Shown here: piece by piece, positions 17,544 to 26,086 of the stretch
Layout of the letters: the number at the start of each line of letters is the position of its first letter
Numbering within the stretch: the stretch's first letter is position 1
Origin: VRUE01 sp963727465
Lineage (GTDB): Bacteria; Actinomycetota; Thermoleophilia; Solirubrobacterales; 70-9
DNA length: 64,000 bases
Reading direction: 5' to 3'
Assembly (NCBI GenBank): GCA_963727465.1
Contig: CAVSGL010000003.1
Location: 310,001 to 374,000, forward strand
Notes under the pieces: generated by a model
Told to the model about the DNA's origin: nothing
What the model saw: only the letters and a program-made list of their open reading frames with translations
Database searches by the model: none
Made by a program: the position numbers and the translations under genes

Positions 17544-20500
17544 CAGGCGCCGGGGGTGAGCGCGGTGAGCACGATCCGCTCCTGCTCGCGCGCGTGCGCG
17601 ACCGAGTAGCCCTCGCCCGGGCTGGCGCGCGTCGGGCGCCCGACGTAGCCGAGCTCGATGCCCTCGGGCAGCAGGTCGGGCATGCGGCGCGACATCACCT
17701 TCCAGCAGCCCATGTTGCGCGGCTCCTCCTGCGCCCAGACGATCTCCTTCAGGTTCGGGTAGGAGGCGATCAGCTCGCTCAGCTGTTCCTTGGCGAACGG
17801 GTAGAGCAGCTCGACCCGGGCGATCGCGACGTTCCTGGCGCTCTCGCGCCGCTCGCTCGCGTCGATGTCCCAGTAGACCTTGCCGGTGCAGAGCACCAGG
17901 CGCTCGACCTGCTCGCGCCGCTCGGCCGTGGTTGGGTCGTCGAGGATGAAGTGAAAGTGCCCGCCGGTCAGCTGGTCGACCGTCGCCGTGGCGCGGTCGA
18001 GGCGCAGCAGGCTCTTCGGCGTGAAGACGACCATCGGCCGCGGCTTGCGGATCAGCGCCTGGCGGCGCAGCAGGTGGAAGTACTGGCCCGCGGAGCTGGG
18101 ATTGGCGATGCGGATGTTGCCCTCCGCCGCCAGCGCCAGGAAGCGCTCGATGCGGGCGCTGGAGTGCTCGGGCCCGCCGCCCTCGTAGCCGTGCGGGAGC
18201 AGCAGCGTGAGCCGGCTCGTCTGGCCCCACTTGGCCTCGCCGGAGGCGATGAAGCTGTCGACGATCACCTGGCCGGCGTTGGCGAAGTCGCCGAACTGGG
18301 CCTCCCAGAGGACGAGCGCGTTCGGGGTCGCCGCCGAGTAGCCGTACTCGAAGCCGAGGCAGCCGGTCTCCGAGAGCGGGCTGTTGTAGAGCTCGAACGG
18401 GGCGGTCGAGTCCGGCAGGTTCTGCATCGGGCAGTAGGGCAGCCCGGTCTTCTCGTCGTGCAGGACGAGGTGACGGTGGGAGAAGGTGCCGCGCTCGGTG
18501 TCCTGGCCGGTGAGGCGGATGTGCACGCCCTCGGTCAGCAGCGAGGCGAAGGCGAGCGACTCGGCGTGGCCGAAGTCGATCCCGTCCTCGAGGCCGTCGC
18601 CGCGCCGGCCCAGCGGTTTGCGCAGCTTGCGGTGGATCGTGAAGCTCTCCGGCACCTCGAGCAGCTGCTCGTTCAGGCGGCCGAGCTTCTCCTCCGGCAG
18701 CGCGGTGTCGACCGGCGGGCTGGCGCTGCGGTCGAGTTCGCCCGTGCTCGAGGTGGTCACGGTCGGGTCTTCGTAATCGCCCAGCTCCATCTTCTTGCGC
18801 AGGTCCTTGAGCGCCGCCGACATCTCGTCGTGGCGCTCCTTGCTCGCCCGATCGACGTCCTCGCGGGTGATCGTCCCCTCCCCGATCAGCTTCTCGGCGT
18901 AGATCTCCGAGACCGGTGGGTGGGCCTTGATCTTGGCGGCGATCGCCGGCTGCGTGTAGGCGGGCTCGTCGGTCTCGTTGTGGCCGTAGCGGCGGTAGCC
19001 GATCACGTCGATCACGATGTCGCGCTGCCAGCGCTCGCGGTAGGCCATCGCCAGCCGGACCGCCGCCGAGCAGGCCTCGACGTCGTCGGCGTTGACGTGG
19101 ACGATCGGGATGTTGAAGCCCTTCGCCATGTCGGCCGCGTACGGGGTCGAGCGGGCGTCCTCGGGGTCGGTGGTGAAGCCCACCTGGTTGTCCTGGATGA
19201 TGTGGATCGTGCCGCCGGTGGTGTAGCCGCGCAGCGCCCCGAGGTTGAGCGTCTCGGCGACGACCCCCTGGCCGGGAAAGGCGGCGTCGCCGTGCAGCAG
19301 CACCGGCACCGCCCGTTTCGGCTCGTGATGCAGCTTCGGGCCGTCGAGCTCGGACTGGAGGAAGCGCGTCGCGCCCTCGACCACGGGGTCGACGAACTCG
19401 AGGTGGCTCGGGTTGGGGTAGAGCCGCACGGCGATCTTCTCGCCCTCGCCGGTCTCGTAGGTCCCCTGGTGGCCGTAGTGGTACTTGACGTCGCCGGTGC
19501 CGCCGTGCGGGATCGCGGCGACGGCCTTGACCAGTTCGATCTGCTTGGCGCCCTCGAACTCGGCGAGGATCGACTCGACCGAGCGGCCGAGGTTGTGGGC
19601 GAGGACGCTGAGCCGGCCGCGGTGGGCCATGCCGAAGACGACCTCCTCGGCGCCGCCGCGGCTGGCGAGGGTGACCAGCTCGTCGAGCATCGGCACGACG
19701 GTGTCGAGCCCCTCGATCGAGAAGATCTTCTGCCCCAAATACGCTTTCTCGATGAACCGCTCGAACTCGAAGACGTCGATCAGGCGGTTCAGCAGGCGCC
19801 GTTTCTCGTCGTCGTCGAGCGGCTGCCGGTGGGCGCCGGTCTCGACCATCTCGCGCAGCCAGGTGCGCTGCTGGTGCGAGGAGAGGTGCTCGAACTGGTA
19901 GGCGATCGTGCCGCAGTAGGCCTCGCGCATGCGCGGCAGCACGTCGAGCAGGGTCTCGCCGGGGACGCCGATGCGCAGGATCGAGGCCGGCACGCGCGCC
20001 ATCAGCTCCGGCGTCAGGTTGAGGTTCTCGGGCTGGATCGCCGGGTCGCCCTTGGGCTCTTTGCCGAGCGGGTCGAGGCGGGCGGCGAGGTGGCCGTGGG
20101 TGCGGTAGCCCTTGAGCAGCGCGGTGGCGGACTGGACGGCGCCGAGCAGCTCCTCGTCGGGCGCGCCCGGCGAGGCGGCGGGGGCGGGCGCGCCGAGCGG
20201 CGGCGCCGAGGCCGAGGACGGGTGGGCGGCGGCGAGCGGCGCGGGACTGACCCCGAGGTCGGCGGCGACGTTCTCGTAGAAGCCGTCCTCGCCTTCGAGC
20301 AGCTGCTCGATCCGGCGCAGGAAGGAGCCCGACTCGGCGCCCTGGATCACCCGGTGGTCGTAGGTCGAGGTCAGCGTCATCACCTTGGAGACGCCGAGCT
20401 GGCGCAGGCGCTCGGGCGAGGCGTGCGCCCACTCCGGCGGGTAGGCGATCGAGCCGGCGGCGATGATCGCGCTCTGGCCCTTGAGCAGCCGCGGCACCGA

Positions 20501-21562
20501 AGCGACGGTGCCGATCCCGCCCGGGTTGGTCAGCGAGATGTTGGTGCCCTGGAAGTCGTCGGCGGTCAGCTTCGACTCGCGCGTCTTCGTGATCAGGTCC
20601 TCGTAGTGGGAGTGGAAGGCGGCGAAGTCGAGGCCGTCGGCGCCCTTGATCGCCGGCACCATCAGGCTGCGCGAGCCGTCCTTGCGCTCGATGTCGACGG
20701 CGATGCCGAGGTTGACCGGGCCGTTCTCGATCGCGAACGGCTTGCCGTCGCGCTCTTCGAAGCTGCGCGTCATCACCGGCCACTCCCTGGCCGCCTGCAC
20801 GATCGCCCAGGCGATCAGGTGGGTGAAGGAGACCTTGAGGCCGAGCTCCTTCAGCTCGCCGTTGAGCGTCTTGCGCTTGGCGTCGAGGGTGTCGACCGCG
20901 ACCGTCCTGAACGAGGTCGCCGTCGGCACCTCGCGGCTCTCGCCCATCGCCTGAGCCAGCATCGCCGCCGGCCCCCTGAGCTGCTTCTCCTCCCCGGCGA
21001 CCGGGGCTGCGGCCCCTCCGCCATTGGCAGCCGCCAGCACATCGTCCTTGACGATCTTCGCCCCTGGACCGCTGCCGTCGAGGCGACTCAGGTCCACACC
21101 AGCCTCTTCGGCGACGCGACGGGCGACGGGCGTGGCCCGCACTCCATCGGCCCCGTTGGCGCCAGGCGAGGCGGCCTTGGACGTTCCATCCGCGGGTGGC
21201 GGGGTAGGGGGTACCGCCCCCGAGGACGCTTCAGCGACCGCAGGGGGCGGTGGGTCCCCTGCCCCGACAGGACCCGCGGTTGAGACGTCTGAGCCCTCGC
21301 CCGTCCCTTCGCCACCCGGCTCCATCTCGGCCAGCGGCGCGCCCACCGGCACCTCGTCGTCGACCTGCGCGATCAGCTTCGTGATCGTCCCATCGGCCGG
21401 CGCGGGGACCTCGGCGTCGACCTTGTCGGTCGAGACCTCGACCACGGTGTCGCCCTCGTTGACGAAGTCGCCCTCGGCCACGTGCCATTCGAGAACGATG
21501 CCCTCGGTTACCGACTCGCCCATCTCGGGCATCTGAATCTGGACGGTCGCCGTTTGCGCCAT
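17543..21562 (-). CDS. Multifunctional 2-oxoglutarate dehydrogenase E2-E1 fusion with lipoyl domain
   Basis: The 1339-residue chain fuses, in order, a lipoyl domain (lipoyl Lys47 in STDKVDAEV), an Ala/Pro/Gly-rich linker, a peripheral-subunit-binding domain (ATPVARRVAEEAGVDLSRL), an E2 acyltransferase domain ending in STYDHRVIQGAES, and a complete thiamine-diphosphate E1 (GHQGTYETGEG, GDAAFPGQGVVAETLNLGAL, DNQVGFTTDPEDARS). It oxidatively decarboxylates 2-oxoglutarate and transfers succinyl to CoA. Mycobacterial and corynebacterial Kgd/OdhA resemble this but lack the lipoyl domain. The E2 motif has Gln where standard E2 enzymes have Asp, as in other actinobacterial fusions. It is divergent from the acyl-CoA reductase gene, with only 26 bases between starts. 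A DUF3817 gene is coupled downstream. Confidence 0.93.
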   Translation of the reverse strand: MAQTATVQIQMPEMGESVTEGIVLEWHVAEGDFVNEGDTVVEVSTDKVDAEVPAPADGTITKLIAQVDDEVPVGAPLAEMEPGGEGTGEGSDVSTAGPVGAGDPPPPAVAEASSGAVPPTPPPADGTSKAASPGANGADGVRATPVARRVAEEAGVDLSRLDGSGPGAKIVKDDVLAAANGGGAAAPVAGEEKQLRGPAAMLAQAMGESREVPTATSFRTVAVDTLDAKRKTLNGELKELGLKVSFTHLIAWAIVQAAREWPVMTRSFEERDGKPFAIENGPVNLGIAVDIERKDGSRSLMVPAIKGADGLDFAAFHSHYEDLITKTRESKLTADDFQGTNISLTNPGGIGTVASVPRLLKGQSAIIAAGSIAYPPEWAHASPERLRQLGVSKVMTLTSTYDHRVIQGAESGSFLRRIEQLLEGEDGFYENVAADLGVSPAPLAAAHPSSASAPPLGAPAPAASPGAPDEELLGAVQSATALLKGYRTHGHLAARLDPLGKEPKGDPAIQPENLNLTPELMARVPASILRIGVPGETLLDVLPRMREAYCGTIAYQFEHLSSHQQRTWLREMVETGAHRQPLDDDEKRRLLNRLIDVFEFERFIEKAYLGQKIFSIEGLDTVVPMLDELVTLASRGGAEEVVFGMAHRGRLSVLAHNLGRSVESILAEFEGAKQIELVKAVAAIPHGGTGDVKYHYGHQGTYETGEGEKIAVRLYPNPSHLEFVDPVVEGATRFLQSELDGPKLHHEPKRAVPVLLHGDAAFPGQGVVAETLNLGALRGYTTGGTIHIIQDNQVGFTTDPEDARSTPYAADMAKGFNIPIVHVNADDVEACSAAVRLAMAYRERWQRDIVIDVIGYRRYGHNETDEPAYTQPAIAAKIKAHPPVSEIYAEKLIGEGTITREDVDRASKERHDEMSAALKDLRKKMELGDYEDPTVTTSSTGELDRSASPPVDTALPEEKLGRLNEQLLEVPESFTIHRKLRKPLGRRGDGLEDGIDFGHAESLAFASLLTEGVHIRLTGQDTERGTFSHRHLVLHDEKTGLPYCPMQNLPDSTAPFELYNSPLSETGCLGFEYGYSAATPNALVLWEAQFGDFANAGQVIVDSFIASGEAKWGQTSRLTLLLPHGYEGGGPEHSSARIERFLALAAEGNIRIANPSSAGQYFHLLRRQALIRKPRPMVVFTPKSLLRLDRATATVDQLTGGHFHFILDDPTTAERREQVERLVLCTGKVYWDIDASERRESARNVAIARVELLYPFAKEQLSELIASYPNLKEIVWAQEEPRNMGCWKVMSRRMPDLLPEGIELGYVGRPTRASPGEGYSVAHAREQERIVLTALTPGA

Positions 21563-21588
21563 TTCTCGATTGAGTGTATGAAAGAGCG

Positions 21589-23580
21589 ATGAACTACTTC
21601 GTCACGGGAGCCACCGGATTCATCGGCCGCAACCTCGTGGCCCGTCTGCTCCAGCGCGAGGGCACCGTCTACGCGCTCGTCCGGGCGGGGTCGCGGGGCC
21701 GCCTGGAGGAGCTGCGGACCGCCTGGGGAGCCGACGGAGCGCGCGTCGTGCCGATCGCCGGCGACCTCGGCCAGAGCGGCCTCGGCGTCTCCGAGGAGGA
21801 CCTGCTGACGCTGCGCGGCCAGGTCGACCACTTCTTCCACCTGGCGGCGATCTACGACATGACGGCCGGCGCCGAGGCGCAGGAGGTCGCCAACGTCGAG
21901 GGCACCCGGCACGCGGTCGAAATGGCGGCGACGATCGAGGCCGGCTGCTTCCACCAGATCAGCTCGATCGCGGCGGCCGGCCTCTACAAGGGGACCTGGA
22001 CCGAGGACATGTTCGAGCAGGCCGAAGACCTCGACACGCATCCGTACTTCCGCACCAAGCACGAGTCGGAGCGGATCGTGCGCGAGGAATGCCCGCGGCC
22101 TTGGCGGGTCTACCGGCCGGGAATCGTCGTCGGCGACTCGCGCAGCGGCGAGATCGACAAGATCGACGGCCCCTACTACATGTTCAAGCTGCTCCAGCAG
22201 ACCCGGCGCGTGCTGCCCTCATGGCTGCCGACCCTCGGCATCGAGGGCGGCGAGATCAACATCGTCCCGGTCGACTTCGTCGCCGCGGCGATCGACCACA
22301 TCGCCCACGAGCCGGGGCTCGACGGCAATGCGTTCAGCCTCACCGACCCGAAGCCGAAGACCGCTGGCGAGGTGCTCAACATCTTCGCCCGCGCGGCCGA
22401 CGCGCCGCAGGCGGCGGTGCAGCTCGACTCCGGCATCACCGACCCGGTGACGAGCCTCGCCCGCACCGGCCTGCGCTTCCTGCCGCCGGCGAAGCGGGCG
22501 ATGAAGCTGGCGCTCGACCGGGCCGGCATCCCCGCCGGGGTTCTCAACTACGTCAGCTACCCGACCCACTTCGACTCCGCCCGGGCGCAGGCGGCGCTGG
22601 CCGGCTCGGGGATCGAGGTGCCGCCGCTGGAGAGCTACGCCGACCGGATCTGGGACTACTGGGAGCGCAACCTCGACCCCGACCTGTTCAAGGACCGCAC
22701 GCTCTCGGCCGCGGTGCGCGGCAAGGTCGTGCTGATCACCGGCGCCTCGTCGGGCATCGGCAAGGCCACCGCGGTCAAGGTGGCGGACGCCGGGGCGACG
22801 GTGCTGCTGGTGGCGCGCTCGCTCGACAAGCTCGAGCAGACCAAGGGGGAGATCGAGCGCGCCGGCGGCGTCGCCCACATCCACCGCTGCGACATGTCCG
22901 ACGCCGAGGACGTCGAACGGATGGCGGAGGAGGTGCTCGCCTACCACGGCCAGGTCGACATCCTGGTCAACAACGCGGGCCGCTCGATCCGCCGCTCGGT
23001 CAAGCTCGCCTACGAACGCTTCCACGACTACGAGCGCACCATGCAGATCAACTACTTCGGCGCGCTGAAGCTGATTCTGACGCTGCTGCCCTCGATGCAG
23101 ACGCGCAAGTCGGGCCACATCATCAACATCAGCTCGATCGGCGCGCAGACCAACCCGCCGCGCTTCTCCGCCTACGTCGCCTCGAAGTCGGCGCTGGACG
23201 CGTTCAGCCGCGTGATCGCCTCCGAGGTCGTCGACGACGGCGTCGACATCACGACGATCTACATGCCGCTGGTGCGCACGCCGATGATCGCGCCGACGCG
23301 GATGTACGACATGTTCCCGGCGATCACGCCCGAGGAGGCGGCGGAGATGATCGCGGGGGCGATGATCGGCAGGCCGAAGAAGGTGGCGACCCGGATGGGC
23401 ACGTTCGGCGAGGTCCTCTACGCGGTCGCCCCGACCGTCAGCGACAAAATCCTCAACACCGCGTACAAACTGTTCCCGGAGTCGCAGGCGGCGAAGGGGA
23501 AGGGGGACGAGGCCCCGGACAAGGCGCCGACCACCGAGGCGGTTGCCTTCGCCCATTTGATGAAAGGCGTGCACTGGTAG
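21589..23580 (+). CDS. Two-domain fatty acyl-CoA reductase (alcohol-forming type)
   Basis: The 663-residue protein is two reductases in one chain. Residues 1-360 are an extended SDR (MNYFVTGATGFIGRNLVARL; RTKHESERIVREECPRPWRV; GIEGGEINIVPVDFVAAAID), and residues about 380-620 a classical SDR (GKVVLITGASSGIGKAT; ILVNNAGRSIRRS; YVASK). Length and motifs, including YWERNLDPDLFKDRTL at the junction, match from memory the Marinobacter acyl-CoA reductase that makes fatty alcohols from acyl-CoA via the aldehyde. The gene precedes an AGPS-like oxidase, whose family uses fatty alcohols. It is divergent from the 2-oxoglutarate dehydrogenase gene. A 119-bp inverted repeat follows. Confidence 0.88.
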   Translation: MNYFVTGATGFIGRNLVARLLQREGTVYALVRAGSRGRLEELRTAWGADGARVVPIAGDLGQSGLGVSEEDLLTLRGQVDHFFHLAAIYDMTAGAEAQEVANVEGTRHAVEMAATIEAGCFHQISSIAAAGLYKGTWTEDMFEQAEDLDTHPYFRTKHESERIVREECPRPWRVYRPGIVVGDSRSGEIDKIDGPYYMFKLLQQTRRVLPSWLPTLGIEGGEINIVPVDFVAAAIDHIAHEPGLDGNAFSLTDPKPKTAGEVLNIFARAADAPQAAVQLDSGITDPVTSLARTGLRFLPPAKRAMKLALDRAGIPAGVLNYVSYPTHFDSARAQAALAGSGIEVPPLESYADRIWDYWERNLDPDLFKDRTLSAAVRGKVVLITGASSGIGKATAVKVADAGATVLLVARSLDKLEQTKGEIERAGGVAHIHRCDMSDAEDVERMAEEVLAYHGQVDILVNNAGRSIRRSVKLAYERFHDYERTMQINYFGALKLILTLLPSMQTRKSGHIINISSIGAQTNPPRFSAYVASKSALDAFSRVIASEVVDDGVDITTIYMPLVRTPMIAPTRMYDMFPAITPEEAAEMIAGAMIGRPKKVATRMGTFGEVLYAVAPTVSDKILNTAYKLFPESQAAKGKGDEAPDKAPTTEAVAFAHLMKGVHW

Positions 23581-23593
23581 GTCCCGGCGGGCG

Positions 23594-23712
23594 GGGAGGC
23601 CAGGGGGTGTCCCTTCGGGATGCTGGATTTTTCGCGCGCCGACGCTGCGTCACTCGCTGACGGTCAAGCGAAAAATTGACGCCGCACCCTGCGGGACACC
23701 CCCTGCCCTCCC
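23594..23712. repeat. Long imperfect inverted repeat (MITE-like)
   Basis: Outer arms GGGAGGCCAGGGGGTGTCCC (23594-23613) and 23693-23712 pair at 19 of 20 positions, and inner arms ATTTTTCGC/GCGAAAAAT pair perfectly, with a loop of about 32 bases. It fills the gap between the acyl-CoA reductase and the AGPS-like gene, ending 13 bases before the latter's ATG. It could be a miniature inverted-repeat element, a terminator or an attenuator; no other copy lies in the window. Confidence 0.6.
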
Positions 23713-23724
23713 TTCGTCGGCCGG

Positions 23725-25383
23725 ATGCCTGCGATGCTTCGCAGCGTGGGTGCGCGACGGCTCAAGCACTGGGGGTGGGGGTATGAGGACCAAGCGCCTT
23801 CGCGGAAGGAGCTGGAGGAGGCTGCGGCCGGGATACGGGCTCGGTTCGGTTTCGGCGGCGAGGTCGAAGAGCCGGTGCCGCTCGACGAGGTGGAGATTCG
23901 TGCTTCCAGGTTGAAGGCGCCGAGCGGGTTCGGGGATCTGTTCACGGACGACAAGTACGAGCGCGTCAGTCGCGCCCTCGGCAAGGCCTACCGGGACGTC
24001 GTGCGAGGGTTTCGCGGGGAGTTCGAGAATCCGCCGGACCTGGTCGCGTCGCCGCGGGACGAGTCCGAGATCGACGTGGTGCTGAGCTGGGCCGAGGCCG
24101 AGGGGGCGGCGGTGATCCCGTTTGGCGGCGGGACCAGCGTCGTCGGCGGGGTCGAGGGGCGGCTCGGGGAGCGGCCGTTCGTCTCGCTCGACCTGCGGCG
24201 GCTGGACCGGGTGCTGGAGGTCGACGCCGAGTCGATGGCGGCGCGGATCCAGGCCGGCGCCACCGGTCCTCGCCTGGAGGATCAGCTGCGCGAGCACGGG
24301 CTGACGCTGCGCCACTTCCCGCAGTCGTTCGAGTACTCGACCCTGGGCGGCTGGATCGCGACCCGGGCCGGCGGCCACTTCGCCACCCTCTACACCCACA
24401 TCGACGACCTGGTCGAGTCGGTGCGCGCGCTGACGCCGCGGGGGTCGTGGGAGAGCCGGCGGCTGCCGGGCTCCGGCGCCGGCCCATCGCCGGACCGGGC
24501 GCTGCTCGGCTCGGAGGGCATCCTCGGCGTGATCGGCGAGGCCTGGATGCGGGTGCGCCCGCGGCCCGAGTTCAAGGCCTCGTGCGGGGTCGAGTTCGAC
24601 GACTTCCTCGCCGCCGCCGCTGCCGTGCGCGAGATCTCCCAGTCCGGCCTGTACCCGAGCAACTGCCGCCTGCTCGACGCGCTGGAGGCGGGCACGACCG
24701 GCGCCGGCTCGGGCGAGAAGAGCCTGCTCGTGCTCGGCTTCGAGTCCGCCCATCACCCGGTGGACGACGCCATGAACACGGCCCTCACCGTCGCACGATC
24801 CTGCGGCGGCCAGCACGGACCGCCGACGGGCCGCAAATACGCCTATAAGGAGGGAAATAGGCCCACCGGCGGGGAGGCGGGGGATGCGGTGGGGGCCTGG
24901 CGCGGCGCCTTCCTCCTCGCGCCCTACCTGCGGGACACGTTCGTCGCCTGCGGGGTGCTGTCGGAGACCTTCGAGACTGCGATCACCTGGGATCGCTTCG
25001 AGGACTTCCACGCGGCGACGATGGACGCCGTCCGCCGCAAGGTCGCCGAGGTCTGCGACGCGCCCGCCGAGGGCCCCGGCGCACCGCGGGTCAGCTGCCG
25101 CTTCACCCACGTCTATCCGGATGGCCCGGCGCCCTACTTCACGGTCATGGCCCCCGCCGTCCGCGGCGGCGAGGTCGAGCAGTGGGACGAGATCAAGGCC
25201 GCCGCGGCGGAGGCGGTGATCGAGGGCGGCGGCACGATCACCCACCATCACGCCGTCGGCCGCGACCACCGCCCCTGGTACGACCGCCAGCGTCCCGCAC
25301 CCTTCGCCGCCGCCCTGGTTGCGGCCAAGCGCGAGTTCGACCCCGCCGCCATCCTCAATCCGGGTGTGCTGATCGACCCCTAA
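23725..25383 (+). CDS. Alkyl-DHAP synthase-like FAD-linked oxidase
   Basis: The 552-residue protein has the FAD-binding type 4 (VAO/PCMH) fold: NPPDLVASPRDESEIDVVLS, VIPFGGGTSVVGGVEG, FPQSFEYSTLGGWIATRAGG, and a C-terminal GGTITHHHAVGRDHRPWY whose triple His resembles the active-site loop of alkyldihydroxyacetonephosphate synthase. That enzyme swaps the acyl chain of acyl-DHAP for a fatty alcohol, creating an ether lipid. Actinobacterial homologues often have unproven roles. The neighbour makes fatty alcohol, which supports the assignment. Residues around 368-384 (GRKYAYKEGNRPTGGE) are encoded by a dispersed repeat inserted in frame. Several ATGs compete as start; 23725 is the first. Confidence 0.78.
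   Translation: MPAMLRSVGARRLKHWGWGYEDQAPSRKELEEAAAGIRARFGFGGEVEEPVPLDEVEIRASRLKAPSGFGDLFTDDKYERVSRALGKAYRDVVRGFRGEFENPPDLVASPRDESEIDVVLSWAEAEGAAVIPFGGGTSVVGGVEGRLGERPFVSLDLRRLDRVLEVDAESMAARIQAGATGPRLEDQLREHGLTLRHFPQSFEYSTLGGWIATRAGGHFATLYTHIDDLVESVRALTPRGSWESRRLPGSGAGPSPDRALLGSEGILGVIGEAWMRVRPRPEFKASCGVEFDDFLAAAAAVREISQSGLYPSNCRLLDALEAGTTGAGSGEKSLLVLGFESAHHPVDDAMNTALTVARSCGGQHGPPTGRKYAYKEGNRPTGGEAGDAVGAWRGAFLLAPYLRDTFVACGVLSETFETAITWDRFEDFHAATMDAVRRKVAEVCDAPAEGPGAPRVSCRFTHVYPDGPAPYFTVMAPAVRGGEVEQWDEIKAAAAEAVIEGGGTITHHHAVGRDHRPWYDRQRPAPFAAALVAAKREFDPAAILNPGVLIDP
24821..24877. repeat. Dispersed repeat B, copy 1 (in-frame within AGPS-like gene)
   Basis: A 57-bp partly palindromic sequence containing AAATACGCCTATAAGG. 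By hand alignment it matches the reverse complement of 63691-63747 at 49 of 57 positions. In both genes it is read in the same frame and gives GRKYAYK-x-GNRP-x-GGE. Ends can pair (CCGACGGGCC with GGCCCACCGG). Confidence 0.75.
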
Positions 25384-25386
25384 CCG

Positions 25387-25435
25387 ACCGCGGTCGAGGT
25401 TTTCACCGCTATGCGGGCATAACCTCGACCGCGGT
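25387..25435. repeat. Dispersed hairpin repeat A, copy 1
   Basis: A perfect 15-bp stem (ACCGCGGTCGAGGTT with AACCTCGACCGCGGT) and a 19-base loop containing TTCACCGCTATGCG, starting four bases after the AGPS-like stop. The same stem and loop recur at 49952-49998 and, degenerate, at 63543-63587. It could also serve as the terminator of the AGPS-like gene, though no T-run follows. Confidence 0.8.
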
Positions 25436-25526
25436 GGCTTACAGAGCTCTTACATCGGCCTGATCGTGGCCGAACCGGCCGCTTCGAGGATCGACCTGTC
25501 CGAATCACTCGACAGGAGGTCCCGAG

Positions 25527-26081
25527 ATGTTCAAGTCAGTAACGAGCAGGGCGCGGGCGGTCGTCACGACCGGCCTGATCGCGGCGCTGGTGGTCGCCGG
25601 TCTCGCGGTCGCCCAGAACAACGGCGGCGGCAACGGCGGCAAGGCCAGCCAGGGCAAGGCACGCAGCGGCAAACGGATGCCGCCGCCCCCGGGCGGGCCG
25701 CTGGGCAAAGTCGGCAAAGACCTGACCTATGGCCAGCTGCACGTGCAGCGCAACGGCGAAGCGCAGACGATCAGGATCGACGCCGGCGAAGTCGTCTCGA
25801 CCAGCGACAGCTCGATCACCGTCAAGGAGAACGACGGCAACGAGGTGACGATCTCGGTTGACGACGAAACCAAGGTCCTCGCCGGTCCCGGCAGGGAAAC
25901 GAGCGTCACCGACCTGAAGGAAGGCCAGCACGTGGTCGTCTGCGGCCCCGAAGGCGAGGCCGCGAAGACGATCGCGGTGCCGCCCAAGCGCGGCCAGATG
26001 CCGCAGGGGGGACCGCAGGGCGGACCGCCGGGCGGACCGCAGGGCGGACCGCAGGGCGCTCCGGGTCAGATGCAAGGCTAG
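25527..26081 (+). CDS. Secreted DUF5666-like beta-barrel protein
   Basis: A 184-residue protein with an AGGAGG ribosome-binding site, a hydrophobic N-terminal segment (TTGLIAALVVAGLAVAQ, probably a cleaved signal), a Gly/Lys-rich linker, a small beta domain (GEVVSTSDSSITVKENDGNE, VSVDDETKV-like, DLKEGQHVVVCG) resembling DUF5666/OB-like folds, and a C-terminal tail of GGP/QGGP repeats. It lies six bases before a response regulator and its sensor kinase, so it may be the sensed or regulated envelope protein of that system. Its exact role is unknown. Confidence 0.7.
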   Translation: MFKSVTSRARAVVTTGLIAALVVAGLAVAQNNGGGNGGKASQGKARSGKRMPPPPGGPLGKVGKDLTYGQLHVQRNGEAQTIRIDAGEVVSTSDSSITVKENDGNEVTISVDDETKVLAGPGRETSVTDLKEGQHVVVCGPEGEAAKTIAVPPKRGQMPQGGPQGGPPGGPQGGPQGAPGQMQG

Positions 26082-26086
26082 GCCTT

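Noticed and set aside
17594..21283. A very long open frame (over 1200 codons) antisense to the 2-oxoglutarate dehydrogenase gene
   Set aside because: It is an effect of high GC at third codon positions; the residue make-up (Ala, Arg, Val, Glu, Asp runs) has no domain, while the sense strand encodes a recognisable enzyme.
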